Shown: positions 8,601 through 17,579, counted from the first letter of the stretch. The stretch: 64,000 nucleotides of DNA from Salinicola corii (GCF_008298015.1 NZ_VTPX01000016.1:1-64000), one strand, 5' to 3'. Notes: generated by a model not told the origin, from the letters alone. A program made the numbers and translations.

Positions 8601-9425
8601 TAAGAGCTCTTTTCAAAACTGCCCTTTGAGTTGCTTGAAGCAGGTCAGCGAGCAGCCCAGCAAAGTGAATGCATAGTGAATATCGGTCCGTCGCTCGTCG
8701 CGAGTCGACGCATCTGGTCCAGCCAGGCGAATGTTCTTTCGACGACCTACCGATGTCGTCCCAGCCGTTGAGTGTCTTCGATACCACGTCTGGCGATGCG
8801 CGGCTGAATACGACGCCTCCGACAGGCTCAGCGACAACGCGGAAAATCATACGCCTTGTCGGTATGAAGCTTCTTGGGTCGATACCGGGGCCGGCCTGCG
8901 ACCGGTACCACCGCATCCAATAGGGCTGCCAAAGGCACGCTGTTGGCGCCTGATGTCCCTTGTCGATCCGTCAAGACATGTCGCTTGGTGCCTGGCCGGC
9001 CGCGGTCTGTCGGGTTGTGGCCGGTGGCTGATCCCCTTTTTCGACTTGATGGAGGCGCTATCCATGCAGACTCGGTCCCAGCCCAGCCGATCCGCGTGCT
9101 GGAGATGTTCCAGCAGCGTTTGGTGGAGTGCCTTCCAAACGCCAGCTTCATGCCAGTCACGCAGTCGCCGCCAGCAAGTGACGCCGGAACCGCAGCCATC
9201 TCCTGAGGCAGCATCTCCCAGGGGATCTCGGATTTCAGGACGAACAGGATTCCCGTCAAGGCGGCACGATTGGCCACCTGCGGCCTACCGCCATCGGGCT
9301 TGGGGCTCCGGTGGTAATAGCGGTTCAACGATCTCCCAGAGCTCGTCAGGTATGGTCTTCTTCGCCATGTTCATGAAGGTGGAAGAACTGATCAGGTCTT
9401 TCAAGGGTTTTGAAAGGCGCTCTTA
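8601..9425. mobile_element. IS5-family (IS427-like) element, degenerate
   Basis: Imperfect terminal inverted repeats are visible: TAAGAGCTCTTTTCAAAAC at 8601-8619 and, on the other strand, TAAGAGCGCCTTTCAAAAC at 9425-9407. Between them is a broken IS5-type transposase on the minus strand. Total length, about 825 bases, fits this family. No convincing target-site duplication could be read at the ends. Confidence 0.75.
8613..9368 (-). pseudogene. IS5-family transposase, several frameshifts
   Basis: The start at 9368 reads MAKKTIPDELWEIVEPLLPP, then shifts frame near 9310 to SPKPDGGRPQVANRAALTGI and IPWEMLPQEM. Further shifts lead to CMDSASIKSKKG-type sequence near 9065-9020 and finally to a C-terminal GRHRWVVERTFAWLDQ-type segment between about 8770 and 8700. 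These are consecutive pieces of an IS427-group DDE transposase in different frames. With at least three frame changes it cannot be active. Confidence 0.75.
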
Positions 9426-9541
9426 CTCACACCACCATTGTTGCGGCGGTCGAGTTCCTTGGAGAAGTGCTGACATAGGCGAAGTTCGATCAACTCTTGG
9501 CGTGTCTCGGACTGGACAACGAAATCTCGCAGGGGCCGTCA

Positions 9542-10213
9542 ATGAGTGTGACTGCAAAGAGGGCTGCACTGGCGCGCATCGTCAATCAACGTGCAACGCA
9601 GATCGTCAGCACTTTAGACGGGCCTGTGCCTCTAGCCGAAGCTACGGTACGCGAGGCAGTTGGAGGCTCTGTGCCACACCACACAAAGGCCGAGCAGGAG
9701 CGATTTCTGCGAGGACTGGCGCTCGACGGCTACATTGTCTCCTGGGATGATGACGCACGAACTCCGTTGCTGCGTGCAGCGTTACCTGACGAAGTGGATC
9801 TTCCTGCGGCCGATGACGAGGTTCATCAACTTCTGAGGCAGTTCGGGTTCATCGTGCCGTTAGGACACCTAGACCAAGCAATCGACGCTCACGCGCGCGG
9901 CGATTGGGCAGCAGCGAACAGTCAAATTCGTACATTTCTGGAAGGCTTGACTAAAGACATTGCCTTGCACATTGACCGGCAGACGTCTGCTGAACTGATT
10001 ACGGGCGAGAACTGCCGCGCCTGGTTGGCGAAGCGCGGATTCCTATCGAGATGGGCCTGTGATGGGAAGAACTATTTGAACGGCTTGTTCAAGATGCTTC
10101 ATACCGATAGCTCACATCCTGGCCTCTCGGACGAAGATCATAGCACGTTTCGTCTGCACCTTGGGCTCATCACTAGCCGGACCTTGCTTCGTCGCCTTAA
10201 CAATGGCTACTGA
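9542..10213 (+). CDS. hypothetical protein with HEPN/Abi-C-like C-terminal half
   Basis: A 223-residue protein not recognised as a named family. The N-terminal part (residues 1-75) is helical with a basic start, MSVTAKRAALARIVNQRA. From about residue 90 the pattern LLRQFGFIVPLGHLDQAIDAHARGDWAAA and IRTFLEGLTKDIALHI is followed by FKMLHTDSSHPGLSDEDHSTFRLHLGLITSRTLLRRL. This resembles the helical C-terminal domain of abortive-infection-type proteins (a HEPN-like fold), but no clear catalytic R-x4-6-H was seen. The start at 9542 has AGGGG upstream; an ATG at 9497 is less likely. It stands alone between a broken IS and AlpA in an island rich in defence remnants. Confidence 0.6.
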   Translation: MSVTAKRAALARIVNQRATQIVSTLDGPVPLAEATVREAVGGSVPHHTKAEQERFLRGLALDGYIVSWDDDARTPLLRAALPDEVDLPAADDEVHQLLRQFGFIVPLGHLDQAIDAHARGDWAAANSQIRTFLEGLTKDIALHIDRQTSAELITGENCRAWLAKRGFLSRWACDGKNYLNGLFKMLHTDSSHPGLSDEDHSTFRLHLGLITSRTLLRRLNNGY

Positions 10214-10545
10214 ACGATATCCCTCCCCTATAACACGCGGTAGGTGGTTGGTTGCAATCCATTAGGCTACACAGCTTCTCAATGGTCAGAGGTGTAGTCA
10301 GACGACCGTGCTTCGGCACGATAGCCTGACAACGGTATGCCGGGTAATGGGGCATGCCTTGGGTACCAACGTGCGCAGTCCCCAACGCCTCTATTCACTG
10401 GAATGAGCACGATTGACTACAAGTGTGAAACTATTTCCTCCGAGCTCTGCTACGACTCGCCCCAGCAGGTTGGCCCAATTGTATTCAATAGCCACCATAA
10501 CTCCATTGCCCAAAATCGCCTTGAGCACAGCATTGGAGTCAATAC
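10214..10545. other. 332-base stretch without a recognised gene
   Basis: Short open frames exist on both strands, but none has a recognisable protein signature or a good ribosome-binding site. One small inverted repeat (CGTGCTTCGGCACG near 10306-10319) is visible. It may hold the promoter of the AlpA-like gene or the remains of another island gene. Confidence 0.4.
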
Positions 10546-10893
10546 ATGGAATCCCAACCACGCCAGTCCCTGCCAATACCGGGAACACCAGAATACGGGG
10601 AATTACCTCAATACGTGGAAAATTCCCCTCTCCCCTTTCGCAGAACGATCCGCCGCCAGGAGCTGCACCAGATCGTGCCTTTGGCCGAAACAACGATCTA
10701 CGACATGGAACGCCGTGGCGAATTCCCGCGCCGCTTCAATCTGACGCCTCGCTGTGTGGTGTGGGACCTGGAGGAAGTGGAAGCCTGGGTCGAAGAGCGC
10801 AAGCGTCAATCCCGATCAGGAAAAGCCGCCCCCGCTCCGGGACCGGACGTGAAACAACGTATCGCCCGTCCGGTCCGCGATCTCAACGACTGA
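10546..10893 (+). CDS. AlpA-family DNA-binding regulator
   Basis: The 115-residue protein carries an AlpA/excisionase-type winged helix at residues 32-85: RTIRRQELHQIVPLAETTIYDMERRGEFPRRF, then CVVWDLEEVEAWVEERKR. AlpA proteins control integrase or excision genes of prophages and islands, which fits the integrase 1 kb away. The 30 residues before the domain are proline-rich and may or may not be translated. It converges with the HTH gene ending at 10902, only 8 bases away. Confidence 0.8.
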   Translation: MESQPRQSLPIPGTPEYGELPQYVENSPLPFRRTIRRQELHQIVPLAETTIYDMERRGEFPRRFNLTPRCVVWDLEEVEAWVEERKRQSRSGKAAPAPGPDVKQRIARPVRDLND

Positions 10894-10901
10894 GCGATTG
10901 G

Positions 10902-11426
10902 CTACGCGGTTAGCAGTTCTATGCTCCCGTGGTCACGCACCGGATGACGAATCGCCTCCTTGGTGATATTCACTTGTAACGCCACTTTCGCTGCTTCCAG
11001 TACACCAACATCAATTTGGTGGCCCCCTCGTGCCTTGAGCCAATCAAGCACCTCTGCGAGATGCCAGATCGAGGCGCTACCTTCGTGAACCGGCACGGGA
11101 AACGTCGCTCGATGGGCGAGCATCAATTTCCGCATTGCCTGTCGGGAAACGCCCACGATGTCCGCCACATCGGTCAAGCCAACAAGATCCGGCGAGGCCT
11201 CGATCAGGCGCGCGGAAGGAACCGCGCTTTTGACATCGGCCAGGGCAGTGCGGACCGCCTCCTCAGCGCTGTCCGCCTCGCGGGAGAATTCCAGCGCCAG
11301 ACGGCCCGGCTGCCCCACGCCCACCAGGGCGTCATCACAACCGGCAACGCCCAAGCGCTCCACCACTGCATCCAGATCACTGTTATGGTCAGCCAACTGA
11401 TATTTCAGCGTAAAAATGTATTCCAT
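10902..11426 (-). CDS. two-domain winged-helix protein, candidate antitoxin
   Basis: A 174-residue protein. Residues 1-85 look like a small alpha/beta domain (YIFTLKYQL strand, DLDAVVERLGV helix, LVGVGQPGRLALEFS strands, SAEEAVRTALADVKSAV helix, ARLIEAS strand). Residues 88-140 form an excisionase/MerR-type winged helix: LTDVADIVGVSRQAMRKLM, then IWHLAEVLDWLKARGG. It is the second gene of a pair: its start follows the stop of the HicA-like gene by 3 bases, and its GGAGGA ribosome site lies inside that gene. Position, size and DNA-binding domain fit an autoregulating antitoxin, although the N-terminal domain is not an obvious HicB. The role is inference. Confidence 0.65.
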   Translation of the reverse strand: MEYIFTLKYQLADHNSDLDAVVERLGVAGCDDALVGVGQPGRLALEFSREADSAEEAVRTALADVKSAVPSARLIEASPDLVGLTDVADIVGVSRQAMRKLMLAHRATFPVPVHEGSASIWHLAEVLDWLKARGGHQIDVGVLEAAKVALQVNITKEAIRHPVRDHGSIELLTA

Positions 11427-11429
11427 GGC

Positions 11430-11699
11430 TCAATCCTCCGGTTCCGTCTCACTCCGGCGCTTGTGGGTGGAGCATTTGTCCACCACCCTCCGAAGCGCCC
11501 GGGCGTGGCTGCCAGGACTTCTCGGCGTACTCCACACACTCGCGATACAGAACTCACCACAGCGGCATTCATCGTCATTGTAGGGGCAGTAGATCTTGCC
11601 CCAGGCATGGCCACCGCCCACCTCGACTCGCCAGCCTTCCTCTTCCGCATGCCTGATCGCGGCTTCAATCTCTTTTTTCGGGTGTGATGAACGAGTCAT
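11430..11699 (-). CDS. HicA-like small protein with a cysteine cluster, candidate toxin
   Basis: The 89-residue protein follows the HicA plan: helix HPKKEIEAAIRHAEEEG, strand WRVEVGG, a glycine-flanked histidine (GGGHAW, His31), a further strand GKIYC, strand ASVWSTP and final helix HARALRRVVDKC. HicA toxins are dsRBD-fold RNases that use this histidine to cleave mRNA. Unusual is a loop with four cysteines (C38, C45, C47, C51) after the second strand, which could bind zinc. The start at 11699 has GGAGG and AGGA upstream. First gene of a two-gene unit under a palindromic operator. Family placement is by pattern only. Confidence 0.65.
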   Translation of the reverse strand: MTRSSHPKKEIEAAIRHAEEEGWRVEVGGGHAWGKIYCPYNDDECRCGEFCIASVWSTPRSPGSHARALRRVVDKCSTHKRRSETEPED

Positions 11700-11718
11700 T
11701 CCTTACCTCCAGTATGGG

Positions 11719-11753
11719 AATGACACCCAAGGTTGTCAAGTGACAACCTTGGG
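11719..11753 (-). promoter_or_regulatory. 28-bp palindromic operator over the promoter of the TA pair
   Basis: Positions 11726-11738 (CCCAAGGTTGTCA) and 11741-11753 form perfect 13-bp arms around a 2-base centre. On the minus strand the second arm contains TTGACA, and 17 bases further lies CATACT, giving a plausible -35/-10 pair, with the toxin ribosome site immediately after. A repressor bound here would block the promoter, as expected for antitoxin autoregulation. The very short distance from CATACT to the start leaves the exact promoter uncertain. Confidence 0.7.
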
Positions 11754-11855
11754 CATAAAGTACCTCCCTCTGACCACCCTGCAGGTTCACAGAACGGCCA
11801 ATGCCAGCACACCGTACTGGCACCGGGAAACCAACGATCACCATGTTCGCGATAC

Positions 11856-13112
11856 TCATATCGATGCCTTCAATGCCGGCACCGACATGCTTTCCGGCAT
11901 CAGGGACGGAACGTAGCTGCCCCCTTCCGCCCAGGCATCGATCATATTGGCCCACTCCTGCAGCATGTGCCGACGCTGCTCGGCATACTCCGCCTTGTTG
12001 TATACCGCCCGTGAGGAGCGGCCATCTTCGTGGGCCAAGGCCTTTTCGATCCAGTCGCGATTGAAACCGATTTCATTAAGCAGTGTGGAGCCGGTACGGC
12101 GCAAATCGTGAACGGTGAAGGGTTCCAGCGGCAGTCCCTTTTTCCGCGCCTGCTCCGAAATCTTCAGAGTCACCCGGTTCAGTGTCCCCATGGACATGCA
12201 CTGGTCACCGTCATAACGAGCCGGGAGCAGGTACTTGGAACCACCGGCACAGGTCTTCAGTGCCACCAGGATGTCCAATGCCTGCCGGGACAGGTAGACA
12301 TTGTGAGGAAAGCGTCGCTTCATCCGCTCCTTGGGAATGCTCCACACACCCGCTTCGAAGTCTACTTCGTCCCAGGTCGCCTTAAGCAACTCCCCTTTCC
12401 TCACCAGAGTCAGCAGGATCATGCGCAGCGCCAGGCGAATGGTCGGCGATGTGGGGATGGTTTCCATCTCATGGACCATCAGACGGATTTCAGCGGGTGA
12501 CAGCGCACGATCCTTCGGTGCGAAGGTTGCGATGGACGAAGGGCTCACCTCGTCGGCCGGGTTCGCCACCTTCTCGCCATGCATGATGGCATGCGCGTAT
12601 ACCTGCTTGACGATATCGCGGACATGAATGGCGGTTGCCGGCGCCCCGCGCTTCTTGACCTTCAGACACAGGGCTCGAAGATCGTCGGGTGTAATTTCCA
12701 CCAACAAGCGGTTCTTGAAGACCGGCAGGATATCGCGATCGACGATGTGCTTGCGCATGGCTCTGGTGCTGTCAGCCATGCCGGAGGCTTCCATCCACAC
12801 ATCGGTGAATTCGGCGAATGTCTTCGCACGGGACAGGCGGCGCTTTTCCCGCTGCTTCTCCTGAGCGGGAGAGCGGCCCTCCGCCACCACCTTGCGAGCA
12901 TCCAACAGGCGCTCACGCGCCAAGGCCAAGGAAATACCACCCGGCCCATAGCGGCCCAAGGTGAGGGTCTCGCGGCGGCCGTTGAGGCGGTAGTCATAGC
13001 GGAAGGTGACGGTGCCGGTTTGCGACACCGTCACGTACATACCATCGCGGTCAGCAACCTTGTAGGTGGCAGCTTTGGGCTTGAATTTGCGTAGCGCTGT
13101 ATCGGTCAGCAT
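11856..13112 (-). CDS. int: tyrosine recombinase/integrase
   Basis: The 418-residue P4/DUF4102-type integrase has an N-terminal arm-binding domain (MLTDTALRKFKPKAATYKVADRDGMYVTV), a SAM-like core-binding domain, and a catalytic domain with LVRKGELLKATWDEVD (first Arg), HDLRRTGSTLL (His-x-x-Arg), ALAHEDG and the nucleophile tyrosine in SRAVYNKAEY. AGGAG precedes the start at 13112; an upstream ATG at 13151 is less likely. It lies 300 bases downstream of guaA, whose 3' end is a known integration site for islands with this kind of integrase. It probably inserts and excises the element that fills the left of the window. Confidence 0.92.
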   Translation of the reverse strand: MLTDTALRKFKPKAATYKVADRDGMYVTVSQTGTVTFRYDYRLNGRRETLTLGRYGPGGISLALARERLLDARKVVAEGRSPAQEKQREKRRLSRAKTFAEFTDVWMEASGMADSTRAMRKHIVDRDILPVFKNRLLVEITPDDLRALCLKVKKRGAPATAIHVRDIVKQVYAHAIMHGEKVANPADEVSPSSIATFAPKDRALSPAEIRLMVHEMETIPTSPTIRLALRMILLTLVRKGELLKATWDEVDFEAGVWSIPKERMKRRFPHNVYLSRQALDILVALKTCAGGSKYLLPARYDGDQCMSMGTLNRVTLKISEQARKKGLPLEPFTVHDLRRTGSTLLNEIGFNRDWIEKALAHEDGRSSRAVYNKAEYAEQRRHMLQEWANMIDAWAEGGSYVPSLMPESMSVPALKASI

Positions 13113-13211
13113 GTCAGGGGCTCTCCTGTGTTTGCGGTTGGTTACCGTCAAGGGTCAGGAGCCCTGATGATGTCCCTAACTCCTTGTTATCAAAAGAAGT
13201 CAGGGCGTAGT

Positions 13212-13246
13212 TTTACCGTCATGCTCAAAATAGCCATGACGGTAAA
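13212..13246. promoter_or_regulatory. inverted repeat upstream of the integrase
   Basis: Perfect 12-bp arms TTTACCGTCATG (13212-13223) and its complement (13235-13246) flank an 11-base spacer. Related TTACCGTCA and TTTACCGACA copies occur near 13141 and 13284. Repeated short sites between an integrase gene and the chromosomal junction suggest integrase arm sites or an excisionase/AlpA operator. Confidence 0.55.
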
Positions 13247-13411
13247 CGGGAGAGTCTTACTCCGAGGGATTTGCGATACCGTCGCTTTTACCGACAGGTG
13301 TTTCTGCTGGCCGCCGATAGCCACCGATAGGTAATGCGACGTAAATCTATAAGAATCATGATCTTACGCCGCTTTCCCGATTGCTATCGATAGTCCCTGA
13401 AAGACGTATTT

Positions 13412-13431
13412 TCACTCCCACTCGATCGTCG
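13412..13431. other. guaA 3' end, likely island attachment site
   Basis: The last guaA codons, ending GAGTGGGAGTGA on the minus strand, face the integrase. The 3' end of guaA is a recurrent integration site for P4-type integrases. The matching direct repeat that would mark the other end was not found in the window, so the island boundary is inferred. Confidence 0.45.
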
Positions 13432-14986
13432 CGGGCGGCTTGCTGCTCACATCATAGGTCACACGCGATACACCGCTGATTTCGTTGATGATGCGGTTGG
13501 AAACCTTTTCGAGCAGCTCATACGGCAGGTGCGCCCATCTTGCGGTCATGAAGTCGATGGTTTCGACGGCGCGCAGGGCAATGACCCATTCGTAGCGGCG
13601 GCCGTCGCCGACTACGCCGACTGACTTGACCGGCAGGAACACGGCAAACGCCTGGCTGGTCTTGTGGTACCAGTCGAAGTTGTGCAGCTCTTCGATGAAG
13701 ATGGCGTCAGCTTCGCGTAGGATGTCGGCGTACTCTTTTTTCACCTCACCCAGAATGCGCACGCCGAGGCCCGGCCCCGGGAAGGGGTGACGATAGACCA
13801 TGTCGTACGGCAAGCCGAGTTCGAGGCCGAGCTTGCGCACTTCGTCCTTAAACAGTTCGCGCAGCGGTTCGACCAGCTTGAGCTTCATGGTCTCCGGCAG
13901 GCCGCCGACGTTGTGGTGCGACTTGATCACGTGAGCCTTGCCGGTCTTGCTGGCGGCGGATTCGATCACGTCCGGGTAGATGGTGCCCTGGGCGAGGAAG
14001 TCGACACCGTCGATCTTGGCGGCTTCGCGGTCGAACACGTCGATGAAGGTGTTGCCGATGATCTTGCGCTTGGCTTCGGGGTCGTTCTCGCCGCCCAGGT
14101 TGCCGAGGAATTCGTCTTCGGCGTCGACCCGGATCACCTTGACGCCCATGTGGCTGGCGAAGGTTTCCATTACCTGGTCGCCTTCGTTCTTGCGCAGTAG
14201 ACCGTTGTCGACGAACACGCAGGTAAGCTGGTCACCGATCGCCTTGTGCAGGAGTGCTGCGACCACCGAGGAGTCCACGCCGCCGGAGAGGCCGAGCAGC
14301 ACGTGGCGGTCGCCGACCTGATCGCGCACGCGCTCGGTGAGGTCTTCGATGATCTGCGCCGGGGTCCAGAGTTTTTCCGCCTTGCAGATATCCAGCACGA
14401 AGCGCTCGAGGATGCGCTGGCCCTGCAGGGTGTGGGTCACTTCCGGGTGGAACTGAACGCCGTAGAAGCGCTTTTCGGGCCAGGTCATGGCGGCGATGGG
14501 ACAGCTCGGCGTGGAGGCAGTAACGGTGAACTCGGCCGGGGCGCGGGCGACCTTGTCGCCGTGGCTCATCCACACGTCCAGCAGCGCCCCGCCGTCGTGG
14601 TCGACATGATCCTTGATGCCGCCCAGCAGGTCGTCTTCCGCGGCGACGCTGATCTGGGCGTAGCCGAACTCGCGCTTGTTGGAGCCTTCGGTGGCGCCAC
14701 CCAGCTGTTCGGCCATGGTCTGCATGCCGTAGCAGATGCCGAACACCGGCAGGCCCATCTCGAACACGCATTCCGGCGCCCGCGGCGAGCCCAGCTCGGA
14801 GACCGATTCCGGCCCACCGGAGAGGATGATACCGTTGGGATTGTATTCGCGGATCTCTTCTTCGGTGATATCGAAGGCGCGGATCTCGGAGAACACGCCG
14901 ATCTCGCGCACGCGGCGCGCGATCAGCTGCGTGTACTGGGAACCGAAGTCAAGGATCAGAATCTTGTGCGAATGGATGTCGGTCAT
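13412..14986 (-). CDS. guaA: GMP synthase (glutamine-hydrolysing)
   Basis: The 524-residue enzyme converts XMP to GMP with ATP and glutamine. The N-terminal class I amidotransferase has [16 protein letters not shown] (nucleophile Cys) and FHPEVTHT; the ATP pyrophosphatase domain has [18 protein letters not shown]; the dimerisation domain ends KPPATIEWE. Length is normal. It follows guaB by about 183 bases on the same strand, the usual guaBA arrangement. Its 3' end adjoins the integrase. Confidence 0.98.
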   Translation of the reverse strand: MTDIHSHKILILDFGSQYTQLIARRVREIGVFSEIRAFDITEEEIREYNPNGIILSGGPESVSELGSPRAPECVFEMGLPVFGICYGMQTMAEQLGGATEGSNKREFGYAQISVAAEDDLLGGIKDHVDHDGGALLDVWMSHGDKVARAPAEFTVTASTPSCPIAAMTWPEKRFYGVQFHPEVTHTLQGQRILERFVLDICKAEKLWTPAQIIEDLTERVRDQVGDRHVLLGLSGGVDSSVVAALLHKAIGDQLTCVFVDNGLLRKNEGDQVMETFASHMGVKVIRVDAEDEFLGNLGGENDPEAKRKIIGNTFIDVFDREAAKIDGVDFLAQGTIYPDVIESAASKTGKAHVIKSHHNVGGLPETMKLKLVEPLRELFKDEVRKLGLELGLPYDMVYRHPFPGPGLGVRILGEVKKEYADILREADAIFIEELHNFDWYHKTSQAFAVFLPVKSVGVVGDGRRYEWVIALRAVETIDFMTARWAHLPYELLEKVSNRIINEISGVSRVTYDVSSKPPATIEWE

Positions 14987-15019
14987 CGGATGAGCCCTGG
15001 GTGTGAGTCTTAAACGAGC

Positions 15020-15042
15020 AGCGGCGCTGATTAGGCGCCGCT
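15020..15042 (-). terminator. hairpin between guaB and guaA
   Basis: Perfect 8-bp arms AGCGGCGC and GCGCCGCT enclose a 7-base loop. On the minus strand it follows guaB and is succeeded by only a short T stretch (TCGTTT), so it may attenuate or stabilise the mRNA rather than fully terminate it. Confidence 0.5.
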
Positions 15043-15169
15043 GACAAAGCCGGAAATGGCTATAAACTGGTTGATCAGCCTGCCCTTCCTGCCGGGACAG
15101 ACCATCGGCGTGTTCGGGCCGAGTGCTAGGCTAGGCGGAAACGCCTGGTGCCGGCCCGGGCACGTCCGA

Positions 15170-16639
15170 TCAAGCGCCGCGATAATTCGGCGCTTCTTTG
15201 GTGATCTGCACATCGTGTACATGCGACTCGGTAATGCCGGCGCCGGTGATCTTGACGAACTCCGGCAGCGTGCGCATCTCGTCGATGTTGTGGCAGCCGG
15301 TGTAGCCCATGGAGGCGCGCAGGCCGCCCATCATCTGGTGAACGATGGCGCTCATCTGCCCCTTGTAGGGCACGCGGCCTTCGATACCTTCCGGCACCAG
15401 CTTCTCGACGCCTTCGTCCTTGCTCTGGAAGTAGCGATCCGAGGAGCCCTGGGTCTGGGACATCGCGCCCATGGAGCCCATGCCGCGATAGGCCTTGTAG
15501 GTGCGGCCCTGGAACAGCTCGACTTCGCCCGGCGCTTCCTCGGTGCCGGCGAGCATACTGCCGAGCATCACGGTGCTGGCGCCGGCGACGATCGCCTTGG
15601 CGATATCACCGGAGTAGCGCACGCCGCCATCGGCGATCAGCGGGATATCGAACGGCTTGAGCGCTTCGGCTACGTTGGCGACGGCGGTGATCTGCAGCAC
15701 GCCGACGCCGGTGACGACGCGGGTGGTGCAGATGGAACCGGGGCCGATACCGACCTTGACCGCGTCGGCGCCGGCTTCGGCCAGGGCGACGGCGGCGTCA
15801 CCGGTGGCGATGTTGCCGCCGATCACCTGCAGTTCCGGGTAGTGCTCCTTGACCCAGCGCACCCGATCGATCACACCCTTGGAGTGGCCGTGGGCGGTAT
15901 CGACGACCAGCACGTCGACGCCGGCTTCGACCAGCGCGGCGATGCGGTCCGGGGTTTCCGGGCCGGTGCCGACGGCAGCGCCGACCAGCAGGCGGCCATC
16001 GGCGTCCTTGGCGGCCATCGGGTAGGTGCGGGCTTTCTCGATGTCACGCACGGTGACCAGGCCGCGCAGGTGGAAGTCCTTGTCGACGACCAGGATCTTC
16101 TCGATGCGGTTTTCCTGCAGCTTGGACTTGATCACGTCGAGCGAGGTGCCTTCGAGCACGGTGACCAGCTTGTCGCGCGGGGTCATGATCGCTTCGACGC
16201 TGTCGCTGTGGTCCGGCTGGAAGCGCATGTCGCGCCCGGTGACGATGCCGACCAGGGTCTCGCCCTCGACCACCGGGAAGCCGGAATAGCCGTACTCCTT
16301 GGCCATCTCCAGCAGGTCCTGCAGCTTGGCGTTGGGACCGACGGTGACCGGGTCCTTGACGATGACGCTCTCGTGCTTCTTGACCTTGCGGACCTCGGCG
16401 GCCTGCTGGGTGATCGACATGCTCTTGTGAATGATGCCGATACCGCCTTCCTGCGCCATGGCGATGGCCAGGCGCGCTTCGGTGACGGTATCCATGGCGG
16501 ACGAGAGCAGCGGGATGTTGAGGGTCAGCTTGCGGGTCAGGCGGGACTTGAGTTCGACGTCTCTGGGCAGGACATCCGAGTAGCGGGGTACGAGTAATAC
16601 GTCATCGAACGTAAGAGCTTCTTGCGCTATACGTAGCAT
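15170..16639 (-). CDS. guaB: IMP dehydrogenase
   Basis: The 489-residue enzyme oxidises IMP to XMP with NAD, the committed step to guanine nucleotides. [25 protein letters not shown] is the typical N-terminus and fixes the start at 16639; the frame is open to 16813 but that part is not family sequence. Two CBS domains occupy about residues 95-205, followed by [13 protein letters not shown] with the catalytic cysteine and the [13 protein letters not shown] phosphate site. First gene of guaBA. Confidence 0.97.
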   Translation of the reverse strand: MLRIAQEALTFDDVLLVPRYSDVLPRDVELKSRLTRKLTLNIPLLSSAMDTVTEARLAIAMAQEGGIGIIHKSMSITQQAAEVRKVKKHESVIVKDPVTVGPNAKLQDLLEMAKEYGYSGFPVVEGETLVGIVTGRDMRFQPDHSDSVEAIMTPRDKLVTVLEGTSLDVIKSKLQENRIEKILVVDKDFHLRGLVTVRDIEKARTYPMAAKDADGRLLVGAAVGTGPETPDRIAALVEAGVDVLVVDTAHGHSKGVIDRVRWVKEHYPELQVIGGNIATGDAAVALAEAGADAVKVGIGPGSICTTRVVTGVGVLQITAVANVAEALKPFDIPLIADGGVRYSGDIAKAIVAGASTVMLGSMLAGTEEAPGEVELFQGRTYKAYRGMGSMGAMSQTQGSSDRYFQSKDEGVEKLVPEGIEGRVPYKGQMSAIVHQMMGGLRASMGYTGCHNIDEMRTLPEFVKITGAGITESHVHDVQITKEAPNYRGA

Positions 16640-16867
16640 GGTCGGAAACCCAATTGGCAGGTGGTGGGGAGCCTGTAACAGCCTGCGGCACCGCGATGAG
16701 GTATGCAGTGGGACCGGATCGGGGCCGCGAAAAGTTAATCGCGCATTATAGTCGTTTGGCCGGTGCCTCTCAATGGCAAGCGGCGGTTGTATGATAGGAG
16801 ATGGACGATGCAACGCCGGGTGGCGGATTCGTGTAAGGCGTGCCCATGGCGCACTTCTCCCGCCAAG

Positions 16868-17344
16868 TCATGGTTTCCCTACGACATCCTCCCGCTCGGT
16901 GGCATGTTCGGGGGAACCATGGCACGCCAGGATTTGCCGCAGACAGGAGACAATCTCTGAGCTTGTCTTCGTCTGAGAAGTCTCGTCAAGCGCCGCCTCC
17001 AGGAAGCTATCGTAGTCTTGGCTCGCCTCGGCGTGAATCTGCCGTCCACGCTTGGTAATGACGGTATAAACGCCACGCTTATCGTCTGGACAGACATCGC
17101 GAATCGTATGCCCATTACGTTCCATGCGCTCGACAAGCCGAGTCACGGAACTCTGATTCAACCCGAGCCTCTTGGCTAGTTCCTGCATTCGCAACTCAGC
17201 ATCAGGTTCGGCGGCGAGCAAGTGTAGAGCACGATATTCGGTCAAACCCAGGCCATGCTGGCGCTGAAGGCTTTTGGCAATCTGATGCTCGACTGACTCG
17301 AAAACCCCTTTCAAACTCTGCCACATTACCGACGGTGACGTCAT
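16868..17344 (-). CDS. MarR-family transcriptional regulator
   Basis: A 158-residue regulator with the MarR winged helix: LGLTEYRALHLLAAEPDAELRMQELAKRLGLNQSSVTRLVERME, wing DDKRGVYTVITKRGRQ. GAGGA lies upstream of the start at 17344. It is divergent from the FrnE/SMR/deaminase genes across a 366-base region with several palindromes, so it is likely their repressor and its own. Ligands of this family are often phenolic compounds, drugs or oxidants; none can be named here. Confidence 0.88.
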   Translation of the reverse strand: MTSPSVMWQSLKGVFESVEHQIAKSLQRQHGLGLTEYRALHLLAAEPDAELRMQELAKRLGLNQSSVTRLVERMERNGHTIRDVCPDDKRGVYTVITKRGRQIHAEASQDYDSFLEAALDETSQTKTSSEIVSCLRQILACHGSPEHATEREDVVGKP

Positions 17345-17384
17345 AACGGTCCTCAATTTGGCGGCTATCCTAGAACCAACATGG

Positions 17385-17400
17385 TTGTATATACATACAA
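17385..17400. promoter_or_regulatory. palindrome upstream of the marR-type gene
   Basis: TTGTATATACATACAA is palindromic apart from one symmetric mismatch pair and lies about 40 bases before the MarR start. It is a likely operator or part of an AT-rich promoter for autoregulation. Confidence 0.5.
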
Positions 17401-17579
17401 TATTCAATAGATCGCTTCATGACCAGCTATTTAGGGCTAGTCGTACCGCCGGCGGGGTGGCGTCTAACATCAGTCGCCAGCGGGTTAGCGCCACATGGGA
17501 AACCTATAAAATAAATTATATCAATAAGTTAATTACATCCTCTCTGAATTCATCCTGGGTAAAATCAATTTCAATATAT

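Noticed and set aside
9437-9478. Tail of a gene (IVAAVEFLGEVLT, stop) after the IS5 relic
   Set aside because: Only 13 codons with no matching upstream part on the other side of the IS; too short to support a gene call.
10391-10693. 100-residue frame on the minus strand opposite the AlpA gene
   Set aside because: It overlaps the AlpA N-terminus, has no ribosome site and no family signature.
13412-13431. Matching outer attachment repeat of the guaA island
   Set aside because: A second copy of the guaA 3' end was looked for in bases 1-13400 and not seen, so the island's far boundary was not annotated.
15056-16597. 513-residue open frame on the plus strand
   Set aside because: It is wholly antisense to guaB, has the repetitive H/G/D composition of GC-rich shadow frames, and no recognisable domain.
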